In this document: positions 24,727-32,572 of the stretch, in pieces
Layout of the letters: every line of letters starts with the position of its first letter
Numbering within the stretch: the stretch's first letter is position 1
Assembly (NCBI GenBank): GCA_045542735.1
Contig: JAZQLQ010000010.1
Location: forward strand, 1 to 35,669
Length of the DNA stretch: 35,669 nucleotides
Reading direction: 5' to 3'
Source of the DNA: UBA2882 sp045542735
GTDB lineage: Bacteria > Bacillota > Clostridia > Lachnospirales > Lachnospiraceae
Notes under the pieces: model-generated
What the model saw: only the letters and a program-made list of their open reading frames with translations
Told to the model about the DNA's origin: nothing
Database searches by the model: none
Program-made: the position numbers and the translations under genes

Positions 24727-25170
24727 TTACCAATATTTAGCCAGTTCACCCATATAATCGATTTGGAATCGGACCAAAAGAAAATTGCGGACAATAAAAA
24801 TCCCAACCATCAGGCCCACAAATACCCAAAGAAAACCCAGGTGAATGGAAAAGTGTGCATCTCCGTTTTGTTTTTTGAGTTGCAAAATTGTTTTAACAAC
24901 ATAATATAAAATACATCCCACCATATAGAGAACCAGTGGATTGTATAAAAATGATTCAATGAGGTTGAGTTCCAAAAGGGCTGCTACAGCATGAGTGCCA
25001 CCACACCCCGGACAATATAAATGGAAATGCTCCTTTAAACCGCAAGGTAAGAAGAATATGGGATAGTTTTTTGCGGCGAAGAGATATCCATAGGCAAAAA
25101 GCGGAATAGTTAATATAAAAATACACAAGACAATAAATTGTCTTTTGGTAATATGTGCGTAGTAATACAT
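24727..25170 (-). CDS. DUF2752 membrane protein
   Basis: Membrane protein of 147 residues with about three helices. The DUF2752 signature LYCPGCGGTHAVAALLELNL is present, with the C-P-G-C-G-G-T core. Function of the family is not known. The start at 25170 has gaggtg upstream; an in-frame GTG at 25179 would fall inside this ribosome binding site. It may be co-transcribed with the methyltransferase gene downstream. Confidence 0.88.
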   Translation of the reverse strand: MYYYAHITKRQFIVLCIFILTIPLFAYGYLFAAKNYPIFFLPCGLKEHFHLYCPGCGGTHAVAALLELNLIESFLYNPLVLYMVGCILYYVVKTILQLKKQNGDAHFSIHLGFLWVFVGLMVGIFIVRNFLLVRFQIDYMGELAKYW

Positions 25171-25229
25171 GTTTTTCACCTCATCTTATACAATGTACAA
25201 TATTTTGGCTTAATAGTCAAAAAAGAAAG

Positions 25230-25258
25230 TTGAACTGAAAGGGAGTTTTGTGTATAAT
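25230..25258 (+). promoter_or_regulatory. Promoter for the DUF4190 gene
   Basis: TTGAAC at 25230-25235, 17-base spacer, perfect TATAAT at 25253-25258. Confidence 0.78.
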
Positions 25259-25311
25259 GACATTTATCAGTTTAATTTGATGAAAGTTGTTTTGTTGTGG
25301 AGGGAAGACGT

Positions 25312-25755
25312 ATGGATAATAATATGATGAACAATGGGGACGACATGCAGTTTGATCCTAACAATCAGTATAATATGGGCGCACAGCCTCAGTATGATAT
25401 GAATAATCAACCATATAACAATATGGGATATCAGCAGTATGGTTATCAACAGCCATATCAGCAGACTTATCAGGGTGATATTTACAGACAACCCGGTGAA
25501 GGCGGCGGTGTAGACGGTAAAGCAGTCGCTTCGCTGATATGTGGTATCTTAGGTATTCTTGTGTGTTGTTGCTATGGTATTCCGGCTATTATATTGGGAG
25601 TTATAGCCATTGTATTGGCTGTACTTGCCAAAAGAGACAATATGGGTACTTTCCCGGGCATTGCTCTTGGCGGTATGATTTGTGGTATCATTGCTGTTGC
25701 TGCAGGTGCTTTCTTCATTATTTGTATGGTTATTGGTGTGTTGGAATCATTATAG
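25312..25755 (+). CDS. DUF4190-like two-helix membrane protein with N/Q/Y-rich head
   Basis: Protein of 147 residues. The first ~65 residues are low complexity, rich in Asn, Gln, Tyr, Met and Gly (NMGYQQYGYQQPYQQTYQGD). Two membrane helices follow at ~68-100 and ~115-145, separated by AKRDNMGTFPGIALGG, the usual DUF4190 hairpin. Function is unknown. The start at 25312 follows gtggaggg; an earlier in-frame ATG (25297) overlaps that site. The head resembles that of the Bax-inhibitor-1 protein at 14692. Confidence 0.83.
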   Translation: MDNNMMNNGDDMQFDPNNQYNMGAQPQYDMNNQPYNNMGYQQYGYQQPYQQTYQGDIYRQPGEGGGVDGKAVASLICGILGILVCCCYGIPAIILGVIAIVLAVLAKRDNMGTFPGIALGGMICGIIAVAAGAFFIICMVIGVLESL

Positions 25756-25787
25756 TATCCATTATAATAAATAAGTGGAAATCCATG

Positions 25788-25825
25788 AAAAGGAATAGTC
25801 GTGTTTTACGATTGTTCCTTTTTTT
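25788..25825 (+). terminator. Terminator after the DUF4190 gene
   Basis: Arms 25788-25802 and 25808-25822 pair over 15 bp including two G-T pairs, loop GTTTT, with T residues continuing to 25825. Confidence 0.85.
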
Positions 25826-25826
25826 C

Positions 25827-25874
25827 TTGTCTTGAAATAGGAAGTGTGATATGATGTGAAAAGCGATTGCTTTT
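25827..25874 (+). promoter_or_regulatory. putP promoter with inverted repeat at the start site
   Basis: TTGTCT (25827-25832), 17-base spacer, TATGAT (25850-25855) with an upstream TGA. AAAAGC (25859-25864) and GCTTTT (25869-25874) form an inverted repeat at the predicted transcription start, a possible operator or 5' hairpin. Confidence 0.55.
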
Positions 25875-25912
25875 ATATGGTAAAGTGATGAAATGAGAGA
25901 GGAGTAATACAT

Positions 25913-27445
25913 ATGACAACTTCAAACATTTGCATCCTGATTTCGATTATAGCGTATTTATTGTTTGTTATTGGAATCGGTGTTGTATATTCGAGAAAAA
26001 ACAAGACCACAGATGACTTCTATCTGGGTGGAAGAAAATTGGGACCTTTTGTCACAGCTATGAGTGCAGAAGCATCCGATATGAGTAGCTGGCTTTTGAT
26101 GGGATTACCCGGTGTGGCTTATGCAACAGGTCTTGCAGATGCATTCTGGACAGCCATCGGTCTTGCTATTGGTACATATATTAACTGGTTGATTGTGGCT
26201 AAGAGACTTCGTAAGTATACCGTAAAATGCAATAACTCTACAACCATTCCGGTATTCTTTTCCAACCGTTACAGAGATGATAAGAAGATTCTTTCCGTTA
26301 TTGCGGCACTTGTAATCATTATTTTCTTTGTTCCCTACACAGCATCCGGATTTGCTGCCTGTGGAAAATTATTTGCATCTTTATTTGGAATGGATTATTT
26401 TACTGCAATGATTATCAGTGCGGTTGTTATTGTAGGCTATACAGCCCTTGGCGGATTCTTAGCTGCCAGCACCTCTGACTTTATGCAGAGTATTATTATG
26501 ACTATGGCTATCTTTATTGTGCTTGGATATGGTGTAGTAACAGCCGGGGGTTTTGGTGCGGTAATGACAAATGCACAGAGCCTTGCAGGTTATTTTAGTT
26601 TGACACAGATTCATGATCCGGCTACCGGTACGGCAGGTGCTTATGGTATCATTACTATTTTCTCCATGCTTGCATGGGGACTTGGATACTTTGGTATGCC
26701 CCATGTATTACTTCGTTTTATGGCGATTGAAGATCCGAATAAGTTGAAATTATCCAGAAGAATTGCAACTGTATGGGTGTTTATCTCATTAGGCGTGGCA
26801 ATCTTCATCGGTATTGTTGGTAATGCCATGACTGTAAATGGTGTTATTCCCGCATTGGAAGATTCTGAGACTATTATTATTGCGATTTCTACTGTAATCA
26901 GCCAGCATGGTATTGTTCCTGCATTAATCGCAGGTCTGATTCTGGCAGGTATTTTGGCAGCGACTATGTCTACAGCGGATTCCCAGCTTTTGGCAGCATC
27001 CTCCAGTGCTTCACAGAATATTTTGAAAGAAGTATTCTTTAAGGATTTAAGTGACAAAGCAGCTATGGTGATTGCCAGAGTGACAGTTGTTGTTATTTCT
27101 GTTATTGCAGTGTTTATCGCAAAGAACCCTGACAGCTCTGTATTTGATATCGTATCCTTTGCATGGGCAGGCTTCGGTGCAGCCTTTGGACCGGTTATGT
27201 TGCTGGCTCTGTTCTGGAAGCGTTCCAACAAGTGGGGAGCTCTTGCAGGTATGTTTACCGGTGGCGCTATGGTATTTATATGGAAGTTCCTGGTAAAACC
27301 CATGGGCGGTGCATGGAATATCTATGAATTGCTTCCTGCATTCATTGTTGCACTTTTGGTAAATGTAGTAGTTAGTATGCTGACAGCTGCTCCTACACAA
27401 GATATGGTAGATGAATTTGAAGCAGTAAAAGCAGAGTGCAAATAA
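25913..27445 (+). CDS. putP: Sodium/proline symporter PutP
   Basis: Sodium:solute symporter of 510 residues with about 13 helices. The N-terminus (TTDDFYLGGRKLGPFVTAMS, then AEASDMSSWLLMGLPGVAYA) and the segment LAATMSTADSQLLAASSSAS are characteristic of PutP, including the serines and threonines that form the sodium site. It should import proline with Na+. The ribosome binding site is gagaggag. It has its own promoter and terminator. Distinguishing PutP from other members of the SSS family rests on the N-terminal signature and length. Confidence 0.93.
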   Translation: MTTSNICILISIIAYLLFVIGIGVVYSRKNKTTDDFYLGGRKLGPFVTAMSAEASDMSSWLLMGLPGVAYATGLADAFWTAIGLAIGTYINWLIVAKRLRKYTVKCNNSTTIPVFFSNRYRDDKKILSVIAALVIIIFFVPYTASGFAACGKLFASLFGMDYFTAMIISAVVIVGYTALGGFLAASTSDFMQSIIMTMAIFIVLGYGVVTAGGFGAVMTNAQSLAGYFSLTQIHDPATGTAGAYGIITIFSMLAWGLGYFGMPHVLLRFMAIEDPNKLKLSRRIATVWVFISLGVAIFIGIVGNAMTVNGVIPALEDSETIIIAISTVISQHGIVPALIAGLILAGILAATMSTADSQLLAASSSASQNILKEVFFKDLSDKAAMVIARVTVVVISVIAVFIAKNPDSSVFDIVSFAWAGFGAAFGPVMLLALFWKRSNKWGALAGMFTGGAMVFIWKFLVKPMGGAWNIYELLPAFIVALLVNVVVSMLTAAPTQDMVDEFEAVKAECK

Positions 27446-27491
27446 GCATGGATTGTATTAAAAAAAGAACAATATAAAATATAAAACATTG

Positions 27492-27521
27492 AAAAAAGGG
27501 GCTTGCAAAGCTCCTTTTTTT
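27492..27521 (+). terminator. putP terminator
   Basis: Arms 27492-27504 and 27508-27520 pair over 13 bp (one G-T) with a three-base loop GCA; the stem ends in a T tract. The hairpin also overlaps the -35 of the S10 operon promoter. Confidence 0.85.
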
Positions 27522-27531
27522 ACTATATACT
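27503..27531 (+). promoter_or_regulatory. Candidate S10 operon promoter
   Basis: TTGCAA (27503-27508), 17-base spacer, TATACT (27526-27531). The -35 is in the loop of the putP terminator. Transcription would start near 27538. Confidence 0.6.
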
Positions 27532-27537
27532 AACAAA

Positions 27538-27765
27538 TGCTGTGGCATGATAGCGATGAAGCGTGAGGTTGCTGCACAAGATGCAGGTTTTCCGTGGAGC
27601 GAATGTCAAGTTAGGAAACTGACGACAAGTCACTGTACAAACAACAAAGTCTATCAATGAGATAGAAACGACGTGTGAAAGTCTTTAGGACACACACGGG
27701 AGAGTGTACAGTCACCGCTTGTCGTACTTAAGAAACAAAAGTGCGAAAAGGAGGCGACTTTTTTT
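27538..27765 (+). ncRNA. Structured 5' leader of the S10 ribosomal operon
   Basis: About 228 bases without a gene. A long-range stem pairs ACGACAAG (27622-27629) with CTTGTCGT (27718-27725) and ACTGTACA (27632-27639) with TGTACAGT (27705-27712). Inside it lie hairpins TCTATC/GATAGA (27650-27666) and CGTGTG/CACACG (27672-27698), making a three-way junction. Upstream, CTGCA/TGCAG (27572-27586) and GTCA-GTT/AAC-TGAC (27605-27623) also pair. Near rpsJ, CGTACTT/AAGTGCG (27723-27745) competes with the long-range stem, and AAAAGTGC/GC-ACTTTT (27737-27762, followed by T) holds the ribosome binding site in its loop. This suggests autoregulation by a ribosomal protein, by attenuation or by hiding the start site. 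Whether it belongs to a known leader family cannot be judged here. Confidence 0.7.
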
Positions 27766-28080
27766 ATGGCAAATCAGCAGGTAATGAGAATTACATTAAA
27801 AGCTTATGATCATCAGTTGGTTGATGCATCTGCCAAAAAAATCATCGAAACAGTCAAAAAGAACGGATCTCAGGTAAGTGGCCCTGTACCGCTTCCTACT
27901 AAAAAGGAAGTAGTAACAATCTTAAGAGCTACTCACAAGTACAAAGATTCCCGTGAACAGTTCGAACAGAGAACTCACAAGAGACTGATCGACGTAATGG
28001 CACCTACACAGAAAACTGTAGATGCATTACAGAGACTTGAGATGCCCGCTGGTGTATTCATCGGCATCAAAATGAAATAA
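27766..28080 (+). CDS. rpsJ: 30S ribosomal protein S10
   Basis: Small-subunit protein uS10, 104 residues (E. coli 103). The sequence MRITLKAYDHQLVDASAKKI, VSGPVPLPTKKEVVTILRA and the C-terminal MPAGVFIGIKMK are standard. It also works as NusE in transcription antitermination. First gene of the S10 operon. The ribosome binding site aaggagg lies 11 bases ahead, separated by a T tract, inside a potential hairpin. It is followed by an unusually long 150-base spacer before rplC. Confidence 0.99.
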   Translation: MANQQVMRITLKAYDHQLVDASAKKIIETVKKNGSQVSGPVPLPTKKEVVTILRATHKYKDSREQFEQRTHKRLIDVMAPTQKTVDALQRLEMPAGVFIGIKMK

Positions 28081-28230
28081 TCATTTCAAAGTCAAAGTAG
28101 TAACAGATTAGATCCTTAATTAGGTTTATATAGAAGCAACGAAAAGTTCCACTTATATGTACCTGGATCTAGTATGAACGGTGAGGGCAACCGATGACCC
28201 GTTCCGCTGTAGAAACAAGGAGGTAACAAA
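28081..28230 (+). ncRNA. Structured spacer between rpsJ and rplC
   Basis: 150 bases without a gene inside an operon whose other gaps are at most ~60. TAGATCC (28109-28115) pairs with GGATCTA (28165-28171); inside it AGGT (28122-28125) pairs with ACCT (28161-28164) and ATATA (28128-28132) with TATAT (28154-28158). A second stem is GAACGG (28176-28181) with CCGTTC (28199-28204), just before the rplC ribosome binding site. No promoter or terminator T tract is seen. It may be a second cis-regulatory RNA or an mRNA processing site. Confidence 0.6.
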
Positions 28231-28914
28231 ATGAAGAAAGCTATTTTAGCAACAAAAGTCGGAATGACTCAAATCTTCGATGAAGACGGAACATTAATTC
28301 CTGTAACCGTTCTTCAGGCAGGACCTTGTGTTGTAACTCAGATCAAAACAGTTGATAACGACGGTTACAGCGCAGTACAGGTTGGTTTTGTTGACAAGAA
28401 AGAAAAAATCGTTAACAAAGACAAAGCAGGAAAGAAAGAAATCGCTCACAGACACGGCGTAAACAAACCTTTAAAAGGTCACTTCGACAAAGCAGGTGTT
28501 TCCGCTAAGAGATATGTGAGAGAATTTAAATTCGAAAACGCAGAAGAGTATACACTCGGAGCAGAAATCAAAGCTGACATCTTTGAAGCTGGCGACAAAG
28601 TAGACGCAAGCGCAATTTCCAAAGGTAAAGGCTTCCAGGGTGCAATCAAGAGATTTGGTCAGCACAGAGGACCTATGGCTCACGGTTCCAAATTCCACCG
28701 TCATCAGGGTTCCAATGGTGCTTGTTCTTCTCCTTCCAGAGTATTCAAAGGAAAAGGAATGCCTGGTCACATGGGAAGCAAGAAAGTTACAATCCAGAAT
28801 CTTCAGGTTGTTAGAGTTGACGCTGAGAAGAATTTGCTTTTAATCAAAGGTGCAGTACCTGGACCTAAAAAAGCATTAGTAACAATCAAAGAAACAGTTA
28901 AGGCTGAAGCTTAA
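28231..28914 (+). CDS. rplC: 50S ribosomal protein L3
   Basis: Large-subunit protein uL3, 227 residues, slightly longer than E. coli (209). Starts KKAILATKVGMTQIFDEDGT and carries the conserved RVFKGKGMPGHMGSKKVT. The loop that approaches the peptidyl transferase centre reads KFHRHQGSNGACSSPS, differing from the common GSIGxxxxP form; no glutamine sits at the position methylated by PrmB in E. coli. An early assembly protein. The ribosome binding site is caaggagg. Confidence 0.99.
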   Translation: MKKAILATKVGMTQIFDEDGTLIPVTVLQAGPCVVTQIKTVDNDGYSAVQVGFVDKKEKIVNKDKAGKKEIAHRHGVNKPLKGHFDKAGVSAKRYVREFKFENAEEYTLGAEIKADIFEAGDKVDASAISKGKGFQGAIKRFGQHRGPMAHGSKFHRHQGSNGACSSPSRVFKGKGMPGHMGSKKVTIQNLQVVRVDAEKNLLLIKGAVPGPKKALVTIKETVKAEA

Positions 28915-28939
28915 TTAGGACGAAAGGAGGACCATTCAG

Positions 28940-29560
28940 ATGGCAAACGTATCTGTTTATAATATGGAAGGCAAGGAAGTCGGCAAAATGGACTTAAACG
29001 ATGCGGTATTCGGTGTTGAAGTAAATGAGCACTTAGTACACTTAGCAGTTGTTGCACAGCTTGCCAACAAACGTCAGGGAACACAGAAAGCAAAAACTCG
29101 TTCTGAAGTTTCCGGTGGCGGAAGAAAACCTTGGAGACAGAAAGGAACCGGTCATGCAAGACAGGGTTCAACAAGATCTCCTCAGTGGACAGGAGGCGGT
29201 GTTGTATTCGCTCCTACTCCCAGAGATTATACAATCAAATTAAACAAAAAAGAGAAACAGGCTGCATTAAAATCCGCTTTGACAAGCAAAGTACAGGATG
29301 GAAGCTTAATCGTAGTTGATGAGTTAAAATTCGACGAAATCAAAACAAAAGCTTTCAAAGCAGTTATGGACAACTTACAGGTTGAAAACGGTTTAGTAGT
29401 ATTAGCTGACAATGATACAAACACAGTAATGTCCGCTAAAAACTTAGCTAAGATCGATACAACTTTGACAAACACCATCAACGTATATGATGTTATGAAA
29501 GCAAAGAAAGTAGTTCTGACAAAGGACTCCGTTGCAAAACTTGAGGAGGTGTATGCATAA
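28940..29560 (+). CDS. rplD: 50S ribosomal protein L4
   Basis: Large-subunit protein uL4, 206 residues. The conserved exit-tunnel loop is visible (RSEVSGGGRKPWRQKGTGHA, then RQGSTRSPQWTGGGVVFAP). In E. coli this protein represses its own S10 operon, making it the first candidate to bind the leader at 27538. It starts after aaaggagg; its stop TAA overlaps the rplW ATG by one base. Confidence 0.99.
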   Translation: MANVSVYNMEGKEVGKMDLNDAVFGVEVNEHLVHLAVVAQLANKRQGTQKAKTRSEVSGGGRKPWRQKGTGHARQGSTRSPQWTGGGVVFAPTPRDYTIKLNKKEKQAALKSALTSKVQDGSLIVVDELKFDEIKTKAFKAVMDNLQVENGLVVLADNDTNTVMSAKNLAKIDTTLTNTINVYDVMKAKKVVLTKDSVAKLEEVYA

Positions 29561-29859
29561 TGGCAGCAGTACAGTATTATGACGTTATCCTGAAACCGGT
29601 TATTACTGAAAAAAGTATGGCTGGCATGGGTGAAAAGAAATACACATTCCTGGTTCATCCGGAAGCAAACAAAACAATGATTAAAGAAGCTGTTGAAAAA
29701 ATGTTCGAAGGAACAAAAGTTGCCAAAGTTAACACAATGAATTGTGATGGCAAAACCAAAAGACGTGGCTTGGTATACGGCAAAACTGCTAAAACCAAAA
29801 AAGCAATCGTTTGGTTAACAGAGGACAGCAAGGATATCGAAATCTTCGCAGGTTTATAA
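29560..29859 (+). CDS. rplW: 50S ribosomal protein L23
   Basis: Large-subunit protein uL23, 99 residues, located at the tunnel exit where trigger factor and SRP dock. Recognised by YDVILKPVITEKSMAGMGEK, YTFLVHPEANKTMIKEAVEK and the G-K-T-K-R-R-G run. Start overlaps the rplD stop (TAATG), with gaggag upstream inside rplD. Confidence 0.99.
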   Translation: MAAVQYYDVILKPVITEKSMAGMGEKKYTFLVHPEANKTMIKEAVEKMFEGTKVAKVNTMNCDGKTKRRGLVYGKTAKTKKAIVWLTEDSKDIEIFAGL

Positions 29860-29918
29860 GATGTCCCACCATACGCACATAAGCGTGATGACAAATGTAA
29901 TTGAAAGGAGAAATAACC

Positions 29919-30761
29919 ATGGGAATTAAAACATATAACCCATATACACCCTCCAGAAGAAATATGACCGGTTCTGATTTCGGCGAAATCACAAAGAGCA
30001 CACCTGAGAAATCTCTCTGTGTATCTTTAAACAAAAACGCTGGTCGTAACAATCAGGGTAAAATCACAGTAAGACACCGCGGAGGCGGAAGCAGAAGAAA
30101 ATACAGATTAGTAGACTTCAAGAGAAATAAAGAAGGAGTTCCCGCAAAAGTATTGGGTATCGAGTACGATCCTAACAGATCTGCAAACATCGCATTAATT
30201 TGCTACGCAGATGGTGAGAAATCCTACATCCTTGCTCCTGAAGGATTAACAGACGGCATGACCGTTATGAACGGTGCTCAGGCCGAGGTTAGAGTTGGTA
30301 ACTGTTTACCTTTAACATCTATTCCTGTAGGTACTCAGGTACACAACGTTGAAATGTATCCCGGCAAAGGTGGCCAGATGGTTCGTTCCGCCGGTAACAG
30401 CGCACAGTTAATGGCTAAAGAAGGAAAATACGCAACATTGCGTTTGCCTTCAGGCGAAATGAGAATGGTTCCTATCGCTTGCCGCGCAACAATCGGTGTT
30501 GTAGGTAACGGCGATCACAACCTGATCAAAGTTGGTAAAGCCGGTCGTAAACGTCACATGGGTATCCGCCCTACAGTTCGTGGTTCTGTAATGAACCCTA
30601 ACGATCACCCGCACGGTGGTGGTGAAGGTAAAACTGGTATCGGTCGTCCCGGTCCTAGCACACCTTGGGGTAAACCTGCTCTTGGTCTTAAGACACGTAA
30701 GAAAAAGAAACATTCTAACAAGTTGATCGTAAGACGTAGAGACGGTAGAGCTATTAAGTAG
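29919..30761 (+). CDS. rplB: 50S ribosomal protein L2
   Basis: Large-subunit protein uL2, 280 residues, needed for subunit joining and the peptidyl transferase centre. Markers are MGIKTYNPYTPSRRNMTGSD, the IEYDPNRSANIALICYADGE stretch and the C-terminal GVVGNGDHNLIKVGKAGRKR with NPNDHPHGGGEG, whose last histidine is the conserved one. The start at 29919 follows aaaggag; an upstream in-frame ATG at 29901 overlaps that site region. Confidence 0.99.
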   Translation: MGIKTYNPYTPSRRNMTGSDFGEITKSTPEKSLCVSLNKNAGRNNQGKITVRHRGGGSRRKYRLVDFKRNKEGVPAKVLGIEYDPNRSANIALICYADGEKSYILAPEGLTDGMTVMNGAQAEVRVGNCLPLTSIPVGTQVHNVEMYPGKGGQMVRSAGNSAQLMAKEGKYATLRLPSGEMRMVPIACRATIGVVGNGDHNLIKVGKAGRKRHMGIRPTVRGSVMNPNDHPHGGGEGKTGIGRPGPSTPWGKPALGLKTRKKKKHSNKLIVRRRDGRAIK

Positions 30762-30778
30762 GATAAGGAGGAATCACA

Positions 30779-31060
30779 ATGGCAAGATCACTGAAAAAAG
30801 GACCGTTTGCAGATGCAAGCTTACTGAAAAAAGTAGATGCTATGAATGAAGCAGGACAGAAACAAGTTATCAAAACTTGGTCCCGTCGTTCCACAATCTT
30901 CCCTTCCTTCGTTGGACACACATTCGCTGTTCATGATGGAAGAAAGCATGTACCTGTATATGTAACAGAAGACATGGTTGGACACAAACTCGGCGAGTTC
31001 GTAGCAACCAGAACTTATAGAGGACATGGAAAAGACGAAAAGAAATCAAGAGTTAGATAA
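30779..31060 (+). CDS. rpsS: 30S ribosomal protein S19
   Basis: Small-subunit protein uS19, 93 residues. MARSLKKGPFADASLLKKV, TWSRRSTIFPSFVGHTFAVH and FVATRTYRGHGKDEKKSRVR are canonical. The ribosome binding site is ataaggagg. Confidence 0.99.
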   Translation: MARSLKKGPFADASLLKKVDAMNEAGQKQVIKTWSRRSTIFPSFVGHTFAVHDGRKHVPVYVTEDMVGHKLGEFVATRTYRGHGKDEKKSRVR

Positions 31061-31080
31061 TTTGAAAGGAGGCTTCATCC

Positions 31081-31467
31081 ATGGCTAAAGGACATAGATC
31101 CCAAATCAAAAGGGAAAGAAACAACAACAAGGATACAAGACCCAGCGCAAAGATCTCTTTCGCTAGAGTTCCTGTACAGAAAGCTTGTTTTGTATTAGAC
31201 GCCATCAGAGGCAAAGATGTAGAGACCGCATTGGGTATCTTGGCTTACAACCCCAGATATGCAAGTAGCGTTATTAAAAAATTATTAGAATCTGCAATCG
31301 CTAACGCAGAGAATAACAACCATATGAGCGCTGATAAGCTTTATATCGCTGAGTGCTTCGCTAACCAGGGCCCCACAATGAAACGTGTACAGCCCAGAGC
31401 ACAGGGTAGAGCTTACAGAATCTTAAAGAGAACAAGCCACATTACAATCGTGCTTGATGAAAGATAG
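31081..31467 (+). CDS. rplV: 50S ribosomal protein L22
   Basis: Large-subunit protein uL22, 128 residues; its hairpin lines the exit tunnel (PTMKRVQPRAQGRAYRILKR). About 15 residues at the N-terminus (AKGHRSQIKRERNNNKDTRP) extend beyond the usual 110-residue form, as is common in Clostridia. Confidence 0.99.
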   Translation: MAKGHRSQIKRERNNNKDTRPSAKISFARVPVQKACFVLDAIRGKDVETALGILAYNPRYASSVIKKLLESAIANAENNNHMSADKLYIAECFANQGPTMKRVQPRAQGRAYRILKRTSHITIVLDER

Positions 31468-31478
31468 GAGGAAAAATC

Positions 31479-32135
31479 ATGGGACAGAAAGTTAATCCTC
31501 ACGGCTTAAGAGTCGGCGTTATTAAAGATTGGGATTCCAGATGGTATGCTGATGCTGAGTTCGCTGATTACTTAGTTGAAGATTACAACATCAGAAAATA
31601 CCTTAAGAAAAAATTATACAGCGCAGGTGTTTCCAAGATTGAGATCGAAAGAGCATCTGACAGAGTAAAAGTTATCCTCTATACAGCTAAACCCGGTGTT
31701 GTTATCGGAAAAGGCGGTGCAGAGATCGAGGTAACAAAGAAAGAACTTTCCAAGTTAACAGACAAGAAAGTTTTGGTAGATATCAAAGAAATCAAAAAAC
31801 CCGATAGAGATGCTCAGTTAGTTGCTGAAAACATTGCTCAGCAGTTAGAGAACCGTGTATCCTTCAGACGTGCAATGAAATCCTGCATGGGAAGAACAAT
31901 GAAGAGCGGTGCACTTGGTATCAAAGCATCTTGTAGTGGTCGTCTTGGCGGTGCTGATATGGCTCGTACAGAGTTCTACAGCGAAGGTACAATCCCGCTT
32001 CAGACATTAAGAGCAGATATTGACTATGGATTCGCTGAAGCAGATACAACTTACGGCAAAGTTGGTGTTAAAGTATGGATCTACAAAGGCGAAGTACTTC
32101 CTACTAAAGGAAATCAGGAAGGGAGCGATAAATAA
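31479..32135 (+). CDS. rpsC: 30S ribosomal protein S3
   Basis: Small-subunit protein uS3, 218 residues. Contains the KH domain with GVVIGKGGAEIEV and the C-terminal domain (RTEFYSEGTIPLQTLRADID, then YGKVGVKVWIYKGEVLP). It lies at the mRNA entry channel. The stop overlaps the rplP ATG by one base (TAATG). Confidence 0.99.
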   Translation: MGQKVNPHGLRVGVIKDWDSRWYADAEFADYLVEDYNIRKYLKKKLYSAGVSKIEIERASDRVKVILYTAKPGVVIGKGGAEIEVTKKELSKLTDKKVLVDIKEIKKPDRDAQLVAENIAQQLENRVSFRRAMKSCMGRTMKSGALGIKASCSGRLGGADMARTEFYSEGTIPLQTLRADIDYGFAEADTTYGKVGVKVWIYKGEVLPTKGNQEGSDK

Positions 32136-32572
32136 TGTTAATGCCTAAAAGAGTAAAACGTCGTAAACAGTTCCGTGGCACAATGTCCGGTAAATGTACA
32201 AAAGGTAATACAATTACTTACGGCGAATATGGTATCGTGGCTATGGAGCCTTGTTGGATTAGATCAAACCAGATCGAAGCAGCCCGTGTTGCTATGACTC
32301 GTCATATCAAACGTGGTGGTCGTGTATGGATCAAGATCTTCCCCGACAAACCAGTAACTAGCAAACCAGCAGAAACACGTATGGGTTCCGGTAAAGGTAC
32401 TCTTGAATATTGGGTAGCAGTTGTGAAACCGGGTCGTGTAATGTTCGAGATCGCTGGCGTTCAGGAAGACGTAGCAAGAGAAGCATTACGCCTCGCAACA
32501 CACAAGCTTCCTTGTAAATGTAAGATCGTTTCTAAAGCAGACTTGGAAGGCGGTGTATCAAATGAAAAATAA
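32135..32572 (+). CDS. rplP: 50S ribosomal protein L16
   Basis: Large-subunit protein uL16, 145 residues. Starts MLMPKRVKRRKQFRG and has the conserved PDKPVTSKPAETRMGSGKG loop near the A and P sites. Translation is probably coupled to rpsC. Its end overlaps rpmC by 11 bases. Confidence 0.99.
   Translation: MLMPKRVKRRKQFRGTMSGKCTKGNTITYGEYGIVAMEPCWIRSNQIEAARVAMTRHIKRGGRVWIKIFPDKPVTSKPAETRMGSGKGTLEYWVAVVKPGRVMFEIAGVQEDVAREALRLATHKLPCKCKIVSKADLEGGVSNEK

Noticed and set aside
26641..27303. 220-codon open frame on the minus strand
   Set aside because: It is antisense to putP and reads as a mirror of hydrophobic codons, with no ribosome binding site or recognisable domain.
27538..27765. Possible RNase P, SRP, 6S or tmRNA gene
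   Set aside because: None of the conserved core sequences of those RNAs were seen; position and pairing fit an rpsJ leader better.
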